DNA from: Pseudomonas caspiana
Lineage (GTDB): Bacteria; Pseudomonadota; Gammaproteobacteria; Pseudomonadales; Pseudomonadaceae
Assembly: GCF_002158995.1 (NCBI RefSeq)
Contig: NZ_LOHF01000003.1
Coordinates: 1-64,000, forward strand
Length of the DNA stretch: 64,000 bases
Direction: 5' to 3'
A program made the position numbers and the translations under genes. Below the pieces are notes generated by a model. That model was not told where the DNA came from. It saw only the letters and a program-made list of their open reading frames with translations, and made no database searches. This document shows, piece by piece, positions 56,869 through 64,000 of this stretch. Each line of letters starts with the position of its first letter. Within the stretch, counting starts at the first letter, position 1.

Positions 56869-57414
56869 TTATTTCTTCTTTTTCGGGGCGATGACCATAA
56901 TCAGCTGGCGTCCTTCCATCTTAGGATGCTGCTCAACGGAACCGTATTCAAGAAGGTCACCTTCAACCCGCTTCAACAGTTCCATGCCCAGCTCCTGGTG
57001 GGCCATCTCACGACCGCGGAATCTTAACGATACCTTGGCCCTGTCCCCGTCACTCAGGAAACGTACCAGGTTGCGTAGTTTTACCTGGTAATCCCCTTCC
57101 TCCGTCCCTGGACGAAACTTGATTTCTTTAACCTGAATCTGCTTCTGGTTTTTCTTCGCGGCAGCAATCTGCTTCTTCTTTTCGAAGATCGATTTGCCGT
57201 AGTCCATCAGCTTGCAAACAGGGGGTACTGCATCGGCGGAAATTTCCACCAGATCCAGTTTGGCCTCTTCAGCCTTAAGAAGCGCGTCTTCAATTGACAC
57301 AATCCCAAGCTGCTCGCCTTCAGCTCCAATTAACCGAACCTCGCGTGCCGAGATATTCTCGTTGATCGGGGCTTTCGGTGCAGCTCGTTTATCTTGTCTC
57401 ATTTCACGCTTAAT
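56869..57414 (-). CDS. infC: Translation initiation factor IF-3
   Basis: A factor of about 181 residues that binds the 30S subunit and proofreads the start codon. N- and C-terminal domains are joined by a Lys-rich linker ([35 protein letters not shown]). The start is not ATG: an ATT at 57414 has GGAG at an ideal eight bases, giving [10 protein letters not shown]; an ATT at 57420 overlaps the thrS stop but has only two bases of spacing. An ATG at 57402 would give 177 residues. AUU initiation is the known device by which IF-3 represses its own translation. Confidence 0.95.
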   Translation of the reverse strand: MKREMRQDKRAAPKAPINENISAREVRLIGAEGEQLGIVSIEDALLKAEEAKLDLVEISADAVPPVCKLMDYGKSIFEKKKQIAAAKKNQKQIQVKEIKFRPGTEEGDYQVKLRNLVRFLSDGDRAKVSLRFRGREMAHQELGMELLKRVEGDLLEYGSVEQHPKMEGRQLIMVIAPKKKK

Positions 57415-57419
57415 AGTAA

Positions 57420-59342
57420 TTACTCCGAATCTTGGCGACCACGCCGGGAAACCGCTTGTGCGAGGAATTCAGCGAACTGGGCGACCGGCATCGAGCCGAG
57501 GTCTGCACCTTCGCGTGTACGCACAGCGACAGTTTGCATTTCAACTTCCCGATCTCCAATCACGAGGAGATAAGGGACCTTGAGCAAAGTATGCTCACGG
57601 ATTTTAAAGCCGATCTTTTCATTTCTCAAGTCGGACTTGGCACGAAACCCGCTTTCGGCAAGAATTTTTTCCACTTCAAGGGCAAAATCTGCCTGTTTAT
57701 CAGTGATATTCATGATCACTGCCTGAGTGGGCGCCAGCCAGGCTGGGAACGCACCTTCATAGTGCTCGATCAGAATCCCGATGAAACGCTCGAAGGAACC
57801 AAGAATCGCGCGGTGCAACATCACCGGATGCTTACGACTGTTGTCTTCGGAGACGTATTCGGCACTCAAACGAATCGGCAGGTTAAAATCGAGCTGCAGA
57901 GTACCACACTGCCAGACACGACCCAGGCAGTCTTTCAACGAAAACTCGATCTTCGGACCGTAGAATGCACCTTCGCCCGGCTGCAGATCATAAGGCAGAC
58001 CCGCGCTATCCAGTGCCGATGCCAGTGCGCTTTCAGCGCGATCCCACAGCTCATCGGAACCCACACGCTTTTCAGGACGGGTTGAAAGCTTCAGTTCGAT
58101 GTCCTTGAAGCCGAAGTCGGCATAGACATCCAGAGTCAGCTTGATGAATGCTGCGGACTCAGCCTGCATCTGGTCTTCAGTACAGAAGATGTGTGCATCG
58201 TCCTGAGTGAAACCACGGACACGCATGATCCCGTGCAGGGCACCGGACGGCTCGTTACGGTGGCAGGCACCGAACTCGGCCAGACGCATAGGCAGCTCGC
58301 GATAGCTTTTCAGGCCCTGATTGAACACCTGCACGTGGCATGGGCAGTTCATCGGTTTGATTGCGTAATCGCGGCTCTCGGACTCAGTGGTGAACATGTT
58401 ATCGGCGTAGTTCGCCCAGTGACCGGACTTTTCCCACAGGGAGCGATCCACCACCTGCGGAGTTTTGATCTCCAGATAACCATTCTCGCGCTGCACTTTA
58501 CGCATGTACTGCTCAAGCACCTGATACAGGGCCCAACCCTGTGGATGCCAAAACACCATGCCCGGCGCTTCTTCCTGGGTGTGAAACAGGCCGAGACGCT
58601 TGCCGATCTTACGGTGATCGCGTTTTTCAGCTTCTTCGATGCGCTGGATGTAAGCCGCCAGTTGCTTCTTGTCGGCCCAGGCGGTGCCATAGACACGTTG
58701 CAACTGCTCGTTCTTCGCGTCGCCGCGCCAGTAAGCACCGGACAGCTTGGTCAGTTTGAACGATTTGAGGAAGCGAGTGTTCGGCACGTGCGGACCGCGG
58801 CACATGTCGACATATTCTTCGTGGTAGTACAGACCCATGGTCTGCTGCTCTGGCATGTCTTCTACCAGACGCAGCTTGTAATCTTCGTGACGCGCGGTGA
58901 AAACGTCGATTACCTCGGCGCGCGGCGTCACCTTCTTGATGACGTCGTAATCTTTTTCGATCAGTTGCTGCATGCGCTGCTCGATCGCCGCCATGTCATC
59001 AGGCGTGAACGGGCGCTCGTAAGCGATATCGTAATAAAAGCCGTCATCAATGACTGGCCCGATAACCATTTTTGCAGTCGGGTACAGCTGCTTGACCGCA
59101 TGACCTACCAAGTGGGCGCACGAGTGGCGGATGATCTCCAGCCCTTCCTGGTCCTTGGGGGTAATGATTTGCAGGCTGGCATCTTTTTCGATCAGATCGC
59201 TGGCATCGACCAGTTGACCGTCGACTTTTCCTGCAACGGTGGCCTTGGCCAGACCGGCACCAATGGAAAGCGCGACCTCGGCTACGGAAACCGGGTGATC
59301 GAATGAACGTTGACTGCCGTCGGGAAGAGTAATGGTGGGCAT
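57420..59342 (-). CDS. thrS: Threonine--tRNA ligase
   Basis: A 640-residue class II synthetase that charges tRNA-Thr. Domains in order are TGS (about 1-61, [14 protein letters not shown]), the editing domain with [13 protein letters not shown], the catalytic core with motif 2 and the zinc ligands ([10 protein letters not shown]), motif 3 around [21 protein letters not shown], and the anticodon-binding domain. ATG 59342 has AGGAGG just upstream; an in-frame extension to 59375 is unlikely. It heads the operon, and its stop abuts the infC start region. Confidence 0.98.
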   Translation of the reverse strand: MPTITLPDGSQRSFDHPVSVAEVALSIGAGLAKATVAGKVDGQLVDASDLIEKDASLQIITPKDQEGLEIIRHSCAHLVGHAVKQLYPTAKMVIGPVIDDGFYYDIAYERPFTPDDMAAIEQRMQQLIEKDYDVIKKVTPRAEVIDVFTARHEDYKLRLVEDMPEQQTMGLYYHEEYVDMCRGPHVPNTRFLKSFKLTKLSGAYWRGDAKNEQLQRVYGTAWADKKQLAAYIQRIEEAEKRDHRKIGKRLGLFHTQEEAPGMVFWHPQGWALYQVLEQYMRKVQRENGYLEIKTPQVVDRSLWEKSGHWANYADNMFTTESESRDYAIKPMNCPCHVQVFNQGLKSYRELPMRLAEFGACHRNEPSGALHGIMRVRGFTQDDAHIFCTEDQMQAESAAFIKLTLDVYADFGFKDIELKLSTRPEKRVGSDELWDRAESALASALDSAGLPYDLQPGEGAFYGPKIEFSLKDCLGRVWQCGTLQLDFNLPIRLSAEYVSEDNSRKHPVMLHRAILGSFERFIGILIEHYEGAFPAWLAPTQAVIMNITDKQADFALEVEKILAESGFRAKSDLRNEKIGFKIREHTLLKVPYLLVIGDREVEMQTVAVRTREGADLGSMPVAQFAEFLAQAVSRRGRQDSE

Positions 59343-59709
59343 GGCGCCTCCTCTCCTAGTGGTGACCCCTACCAAAGGTCACGTGGGTTGGGATGAGCCA
59401 GTACGTGATCCGGTGGTGTGCCTGCCTCACAGTGGCAGGAGCCTTGCGGCCAACCTTGAACCGAACCAGATGACTGGATTAAACAAAAAACTGCGTAGCA
59501 ACGGCGAAATGAGCAACAGCCAGGCGCTAGCAGATATAAAGGACGCGCATCCTAGCACAGCTCAGCACGATCACACGCACACCGGATCAATCAATCGCAC
59601 TTCAGATATCCGCTCCGTTCGAATAAGCGCTGAACTGGTGCGCGTTATGGCCGTCAGATGGTTGTGCAATCCATCGCAAACTCGTTATGCCCCATAAAAG
59701 GAAAACGCC
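59343..59709. other. Divergent promoter region of thrS
   Basis: About 370 bases without a gene, expected to carry the thrS leader and promoter and the promoter of the small exported protein. I see no certain operator. Confidence 0.5.
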
Positions 59710-60006
59710 ATGAAGCTTCTACGTCTATTAGCCCTGCTCGCCCCTGTCGCACTGGCAGTGCCACTCAGCGCTCAGGCAGCCATGAGCGCCCCAACTAAAG
59801 CAAAATTCATTAATGATTGCGTAGCCACCGCGGGTAAGAAGCTGGATGAAAAATCAGCCAAGGCTCATTGCGAGTGCGGAGCGGAGCAAGTGAGCAAGAA
59901 CTTCAGCAGCGCTGAAATTGAAAAAATGAGCAATGACAATCTGCCACCAACCCCTGCACAGGCTGCAAAAATGAAGGATTTAGTTTCCAAAAACTGCACT
60001 AAATAA
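59710..60006 (+). CDS. Small exported protein with four cysteines
   Basis: A 98-residue protein I do not recognise by name. A Sec signal (MKLLRLLALLAPVALAVPLSAQA, cut near 23) is followed by a helical mature domain of about 75 residues with four cysteines, three of them in DCVATAGKK and CECGAEQV and the last near the C-terminus (KNCTK), probably as two disulfides in the periplasm. AAGGAAA precedes the ATG. Residues 45-95 (KSAKAHCECGAEQVSKNFSS, then PTPAQAAKM) resemble small periplasmic proteins common in pseudomonads. Confidence 0.8.
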   Translation: MKLLRLLALLAPVALAVPLSAQAAMSAPTKAKFINDCVATAGKKLDEKSAKAHCECGAEQVSKNFSSAEIEKMSNDNLPPTPAQAAKMKDLVSKNCTK

Positions 60007-60308
60007 AAAAATAATTCATTTATATGATTCCGTAGAGCGTCGCGGGGCGTGTTGCAACAACACTTCACGAAAAATCTGGAAGCCTTGAAATACGTGCCTT
60101 TCAGCCCCGCCGACTGATTCAGCACTTGTCAACGCCATCCCGAATTCTGCTGTGCTCGCCGGACTTATTCCCAGCTTACTTACGACAACCGCTCAAAGTT
60201 CTTACTGAAAAAGTTCTACATTCCCACATTTCGACTATGATAGGCCGGTGTGCCCAGTTGGCCTGAGCAACACGTACACTGAAAAAATTATGTTCTTGGA
60301 GATTCACC
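60007..60308 (+). promoter_or_regulatory. Promoter and long leader of the cold-shock gene
   Basis: About 300 bases without a gene. A TATGAT element near 60235 with a loose -35 16 bases upstream would give a leader of about 70 bases, a usual length for cold-shock messages. No cold box was identified with certainty. Confidence 0.4.
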
Positions 60309-60521
60309 ATGTCTAATCGCCAAACCGGCACCGTAAAATGGTTCAACGACGAAAAAGGCTTCGGCTTTATCACCCCACAGGGTGGCGGTGACGACCTGTT
60401 CGTACACTTCAAAGCTATCGAAAGCGACGGTTTCAAAAGCCTGAAAGAAGGCCAAACCGTTTCCTTCGTGGCTGAGAAAGGCCAAAAGGGCATGCAAGCT
60501 GCTCAGGTTCGTCCGGAGTAA
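60309..60521 (+). CDS. CspA-family cold-shock protein
   Basis: A 70-residue single-domain RNA chaperone of the CspA/CapB type. RNP1 (KGFGFITP) and RNP2 (LFVHF) are intact in the order [19 protein letters not shown]...[10 protein letters not shown]. It melts secondary structure in mRNA. GGAG lies seven bases before ATG, and a strong terminator follows. It is monocistronic. Confidence 0.97.
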   Translation: MSNRQTGTVKWFNDEKGFGFITPQGGGDDLFVHFKAIESDGFKSLKEGQTVSFVAEKGQKGMQAAQVRPE

Positions 60522-60533
60522 TCCGAGCGATCT

Positions 60534-60564
60534 AAAAAAACCCCGTCACTGACGGGGTTTTTTT
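60534..60564. terminator. Bidirectional terminator
   Basis: CCCCGTC/GACGGGG with a three-base loop, flanked by seven A and seven T. It ends the cold-shock gene rightward and the I78 inhibitor gene leftward. Confidence 0.95.
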
Positions 60565-60585
60565 ATGGATACAAAAAAGCTCGAA

Positions 60586-60900
60586 TCAACCGCAGTTGAC
60601 CCGCACAACCTTGCCATTGGCATCGGTGTTGAGGTTGACTCGGTTGGAGCGATATTCCAGCGTGACCATGTCATTGGCCCCAATGAACCGTGCATCTTGC
60701 GCACCCGCCTTCGCTCGCGCTTGAGCCAGCAAGGCAGCTGATGCCTGCTGACCTACCGCAAACTGGGCACCTGCGGCGTCACAGCGCCCTCCAGCAGTTG
60801 GCGTACTCGGTTCTTGAGCGGCTGGTTCAGACGTACTGCTGCACCCTGCCATTAACGACAAAGCAACAACCAACCCGACTGAAGAGATTTTCCACGGCAT
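60586..60900 (-). CDS. I78-family peptidase-inhibitor lipoprotein
   Basis: A 104-residue lipoprotein with lipobox LMAGC near residue 18 and an I78 inhibitor domain (about 40-104): GRCDAAGAQFAVGQQAS, RFIGANDMVTLEYRSNRVNLNTD and a final VVRVNCG, the two cysteines being the usual disulfide. Family members inhibit serine peptidases. ATG 60900 gives a normal lipoprotein signal; a start at 60969 would add residues lacking signal character. Confidence 0.85.
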   Translation of the reverse strand: MPWKISSVGLVVALSLMAGCSSTSEPAAQEPSTPTAGGRCDAAGAQFAVGQQASAALLAQARAKAGAQDARFIGANDMVTLEYRSNRVNLNTDANGKVVRVNCG

Positions 60901-61207
60901 ACAGACTCCTTGACCGATAAACAAAAGCTGAACTCTTGCGACAGCGCCACACCTCATTCGTTGCAACACATGGCCAGTTCAAGGCCATCACTACAGACCG
61001 CTGCGCAGTCTGCCCGAGCTGATTGCCCCACGTGAAAGCAAATCGTCACAAAACATGAGTTTACGCACCCGCCCACTGATTGCCCCAGTCGTACAGCCTT
61101 AGGTCGCAGTGTCAAACAGCACCTGAAATGCTTTACTGGGTTCAGCGTCGGCCGCTCAGGCTAATCCGCGCACAGGCTCTTCCTAAAGACGACGAGACGA
61201 GGCAGCA
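60901..61207. other. Intergenic region
   Basis: About 300 bases between divergent genes. No gene, repeat or clear operator is visible. Confidence 0.4.
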
Positions 61208-61402
61208 ATGGCAGTCGTATCCATCGATGCAGACATCAAGGCGAAATGGCCGCAAGGACACTCATCACATAGCCCGGGAAACCCCGAGGAGCTGGCGATC
61301 ATTGCCGTGGACTTGCTGGTGAAGGAGTTAGGTAGCGAAGGCGCCCTGGCATTTATCACGCAAGTGCTCGCCCGCTACCCGAGCGAAACCGGCACAGCGT
61401 AA
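61208..61402 (+). CDS. Hypothetical 64-residue protein
   Basis: A small cytoplasmic protein that I cannot name. It starts MAVVSIDADIKAKWPQG and has a helical C-terminal half (EELAIIAVDLLVKELGSEGALAFITQVLARY). A GAGG ribosome site stands five to six bases before the ATG. It is monocistronic and converges with the nucleoside hydrolase gene. Confidence 0.6.
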   Translation: MAVVSIDADIKAKWPQGHSSHSPGNPEELAIIAVDLLVKELGSEGALAFITQVLARYPSETGTA

Positions 61403-61434
61403 AAAGCGCACGAGCCAGTCTGCTGAAGGGACGG

Positions 61435-62475
61435 TTATTTAAGGCGTGAGAGTCGACTGGTCAACAGATCGAAGAAGCCCTGTGCGTCGCCACTTTCAAC
61501 CCAGAACACATTTTTGTCCCGACCGAGCGTGTCGTACCAGTCAGCAACAGTCTGACCAAAGCCTACGCCTTCGCGACTATCGATAGCCACGTTGATCTGC
61601 CTTCCGCTGAACAGCTCAGGCTTAAGCAGCCAGGCGATGACGCTGGCGTCATGCACTGGACCACCGGGCAGACCGTAGTGCTCCATATCAAGCTTCACGT
61701 ACTCATTGAGAATGTTGCCTACCAGTTTGCCTGCCTGATTATTCAACGCTGCAATCTGTTTCAGATGCTGCTCACTGGTGAGAATTTTGTGGGTCACATC
61801 CAGCGGCAGATAGGTCAGCTTCACGCCACTGGCCAAAACCACTTGAGCCGCATGTGGGTCAGCGAACAAGTTGAATTCGGCAACCGGCGTGATATTACCG
61901 CCATTGAAGTGCGCCCCGCCCATCACCACAACTTCCTTGATGCCCTGCGTGATCTCAGGGTCCTGAACCAATGCAAGCGCAAGGTTGGTTTGCGGCCCGA
62001 GCATGGCAATGGTAATGCTGTGCGGTTCGGCCTTGCGCAAGGTGTCGATCAGGTATTGCACCGCACTGCCCTGAGCCAGCCCTTGCTTGGGTTCATGCAC
62101 GGGGACACCGGGCAAACCTTCCTGGCCGTGAACATTTTCTGCGTAGATCGGTGTACGCACCAAGGGCTTTGACGCACCGGCATACACCGGCACGTCTTCG
62201 CGCCCTGCCCACTCGCGAGCCAGACGGGCATTACGCGAAGTTTTGTCCAGACGCACATTGCCGGCCACGGTAGTAATCGCCAGAACGTTCAACTCCTCGG
62301 GCGATGCCAGTGCAAGCAACAAAGCCACCACGTCATCAGCCCCCGGATCGGTGTCGATGATCAAATCGCGCTTTTGCGCGGCGTAGGTAACGCTTGCACT
62401 GAGAATGGACAAAAGCAGCAGGCTCCGAAGAAACTGTTTGAGAAGAAAGTGTTTACCGAGACACAACGCTTGCAT
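61435..62475 (-). CDS. Exported inosine-uridine-type nucleoside hydrolase
   Basis: A 346-residue nucleoside N-ribohydrolase that splits nucleosides into base and ribose. The calcium-binding motif DTDPGADD lies at 41-48. Further marks are EEVVVMGGAHFNGGNITPVAEFN-like VVMGG and AEFNLFADP (about 185-205), and a distal GGPVHDA. Unlike most family members it has an N-terminal hydrophobic export signal (about 10-33), so it probably acts in the periplasm. It lies 40 bases after rbsD on the same strand, so released ribose can feed RbsD/RbsK. GGGAG precedes the ATG. Confidence 0.93.
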   Translation of the reverse strand: MQALCLGKHFLLKQFLRSLLLLSILSASVTYAAQKRDLIIDTDPGADDVVALLLALASPEELNVLAITTVAGNVRLDKTSRNARLAREWAGREDVPVYAGASKPLVRTPIYAENVHGQEGLPGVPVHEPKQGLAQGSAVQYLIDTLRKAEPHSITIAMLGPQTNLALALVQDPEITQGIKEVVVMGGAHFNGGNITPVAEFNLFADPHAAQVVLASGVKLTYLPLDVTHKILTSEQHLKQIAALNNQAGKLVGNILNEYVKLDMEHYGLPGGPVHDASVIAWLLKPELFSGRQINVAIDSREGVGFGQTVADWYDTLGRDKNVFWVESGDAQGFFDLLTSRLSRLK

Positions 62476-62515
62476 AGCGAACTCCCTGTTCAGATTAAAC
62501 GTTCATTACGGACGA

Positions 62516-62920
62516 TCAGAAAACCACACCGGCGACCAATGCAATATTGCTGTATGGCTCGCACTCGCCGGTACGTACGATTGCTTTGGCACTTTTGCTC
62601 AGGGTCTTGAGGGCCTCATGGCTGAGCAGCCGCTGTTCCCCCAGATCACCGTCCAGATTCAGCCCTTCAATAACACTCAGAGCGGGCGGTTTCTTGAACA
62701 TGATCTCTTCGGCCAGCACATGGCTTTCGACCTGCATTTCGCTCAATACGGTATCCAGCACACTGGCGAAATCGGCCATCCCACGGGTCACTGCCAGATC
62801 AATCAATTCCACGCCCGCCGGGATAGGCATGCCAGCGTCAACGATCATCACGATATCGCCGTGCCCCAGAGAAGCGATCACGCGAGACAGAGCGATGTTG
62901 AGCAAGGGTGTTTTTTTCAT
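62516..62920 (-). CDS. rbsD: D-ribose pyranase
   Basis: The 134-residue enzyme that converts beta-D-ribopyranose to the furanose used by ribokinase. It shows [34 protein letters not shown] with the catalytic His at 20, and a C-terminal [24 protein letters not shown]. The ATG overlaps the rbsK stop by four bases, so the two are translationally coupled. Confidence 0.97.
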   Translation of the reverse strand: MKKTPLLNIALSRVIASLGHGDIVMIVDAGMPIPAGVELIDLAVTRGMADFASVLDTVLSEMQVESHVLAEEIMFKKPPALSVIEGLNLDGDLGEQRLLSHEALKTLSKSAKAIVRTGECEPYSNIALVAGVVF

Positions 62921-63864
62921 GTGAGGTCAAACCTTTCTACTTCAGCGCTATCAGGGATGGAAGGCTGCGCACCCGCTCGGGTTACCGACAATGCCGCAGC
63001 CTTTTGTGCGAAACGAATCGCCTCAGCCTCAGTGCGACCTTGAGCCAGCGCCGCAGCGAAACCACCGACAAATGTATCACCCGCAGCGGTGCTGTCGACC
63101 GCAGTGACACGCGGCGCAGAAAACTGTTCGATGCCCTGCGCGGACGCCAGCAACGCGCCCTGCTCACCCAACGTAATGATCACCTTGCCTGCGCCCGCAG
63201 CCAGCAGGGATTGAGCCGCGTGCTCTGCGGACACCGCAGAGTCCACCACGATCCCGCTCAGTATTGCTGCCTCGGTCTCATTGGGAATCAGGTAATCAAT
63301 CAACGAATACCACTGTTCGGGCAGCGCAGCAGATGCCGGAGCCGGATTGAGAATAACGGTCTTGCCCAGCTCACGCGCACGACGCAAGACATGCGCAACG
63401 GTGGGCACCGGCACTTCCAGCTGACAAATCACCACCTGCGAAGCACCGAGCAACGCGTCGAAACGGTCAATCACATCTGGAGTCAGCTGGCCGTTCCCCC
63501 CTGCGACGATGATGATCGCGTTCTGACCATTGGCATCAACCACAATCGAAGCAATGCCGGTGGATACGCCCGCCACGGTGGTCAGCCCCTGACAATCAAT
63601 CTGCTCAGCCGCCAGTGCGGTGCGCAACTGCTCACCATAGGCGTCATCACCCACGCAACCGATCATTGCCACCCTTGCACCCAGCCGAGCCGCTGCGACC
63701 GCCTGATTGGCACCCTTGCCGCCGGATACTGTGGCAAACGAATCCCCGCTCAAGGTTTCCCCCGGACCCGGCAAGCGTTGCGCACGCGTGACCAGATCCA
63801 TATTCAAACTGCCGACCACAACAACCTGGGCGTGCGACAGGTGCGCATTCTTGTTTGTGCTCAT
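62917..63864 (-). CDS. rbsK: Ribokinase
   Basis: A 315-residue PfkB-family kinase making ribose 5-phosphate. The N-terminal GSLNMDLV motif, the sugar-binding [15 protein letters not shown] (about 48-62) and the C-terminal anion hole with catalytic Asp in [17 protein letters not shown] (about 250-266) are intact. It starts 19 bases after the rbsR stop and overlaps rbsD by four bases. No ribose ABC transporter lies in this window; one may be encoded beyond rbsR or elsewhere. Confidence 0.97.
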   Translation of the reverse strand: MSTNKNAHLSHAQVVVVGSLNMDLVTRAQRLPGPGETLSGDSFATVSGGKGANQAVAAARLGARVAMIGCVGDDAYGEQLRTALAAEQIDCQGLTTVAGVSTGIASIVVDANGQNAIIIVAGGNGQLTPDVIDRFDALLGASQVVICQLEVPVPTVAHVLRRARELGKTVILNPAPASAALPEQWYSLIDYLIPNETEAAILSGIVVDSAVSAEHAAQSLLAAGAGKVIITLGEQGALLASAQGIEQFSAPRVTAVDSTAAGDTFVGGFAAALAQGRTEAEAIRFAQKAAALSVTRAGAQPSIPDSAEVERFDLT

Positions 63865-63883
63865 CGCGGTTACTCAATGTAAT

Positions 63884-64000
63884 TCATGAAATAGGCGGCG
63901 CCGTTGACTCGCGCAACACAATGCTCGGCGTCACAACACGCTGCTCGGTAGCGCCTTCAAACGCCCCTGATATGCGCCGCAATAACATCTGCGCGGCGCT
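63884..64000 (-). CDS. rbsR: LacI-family regulator RbsR, C-terminal end (cut by window)
   Basis: The last 38 codons of a leftward gene that continues past the window end. The tail reads SAAQMLLRRISGAF then VVTPSIVLRESTAPP, the usual end of LacI-family ribose or sugar repressors. It stops 19 bases before rbsK, so the repressor is the leading gene of its own operon. The name rests on context and this short tail. Confidence 0.8.
   Translation of the reverse strand, partial: SAAQMLLRRISGAFEGATEQRVVTPSIVLRESTAPPIS

Overview
The window looks like chromosomal DNA of a fluorescent Pseudomonas, most likely of the P. syringae group. This rests on the thrS-infC-rpmI-rplT-pheS-pheT-ihfA-MerR-tRNA-Pro block, which is the usual Pseudomonas order, on the moderately high GC content, and on a REP pair of Pseudomonas type. 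The species call is an inference from family knowledge; no search was possible.

Layout. 53-11311 (minus strand) is a complete type II secretion operon in the Xanthomonas-xps order E-F-G-H-I-J-K-L-M-(C/N)-D. A small exported protein precedes it and an exported esterase follows it. 11794-14559 is an exported GH3 beta-glucosidase with a PA14 insertion, followed by a TetR regulator. About 0.9 kb without recognisable genes then leads, through an 8-codon leader ORF and two hairpins, into tonB-exbB-exbD, a TonB-dependent receptor and a YejABEF-type peptide ABC importer (16798-27447). This stretch reads as one import module crossing both membranes.

27454-37220 is a sulfonate/organosulfur-like region. 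It holds an SsuABC-type transporter whose binding protein is histidine-rich and Tat-exported, a GNAT/LysR divergent pair, a ketoglutarate-semialdehyde dehydrogenase with a GntR regulator, and an SsuA-like protein paired with a flavin-dependent monooxygenase. 37380-43494 is a catabolic operon (polar amino-acid ABC importer, enolase-superfamily enzyme, FAD amino-acid dehydrogenase) with a divergent LysR regulator. An orphan PotF-like binding protein, a small membrane protein, a PrpF-family isomerase and a zinc-ribbon miniprotein follow.

47159-51917 looks like a small decayed genomic island at tRNA-Pro(GGG). The intact tRNA is at one end and a 24-nt copy of its 3' end, with its own terminator, is at the other. 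Inside are a 2OG-Fe(II) oxygenase, an OafA-type acyltransferase with an SGNH domain, and an alpha/beta-hydrolase broken by one in-frame TAG. 52004-59342 is the conserved translation operon, with an AUU start for infC and a strong hairpin before pheS. 59710-64000 carries small exported proteins, a cold-shock protein, an I78 inhibitor lipoprotein, and a ribose/nucleoside operon (rbsR-rbsK-rbsD-nucleoside hydrolase) that runs off the window.

The clearest candidates for new biology are the TonB/YejABEF module with its structured leader, the catabolic operon of unknown substrate, the His-rich binding protein, and the tRNA-Pro island.
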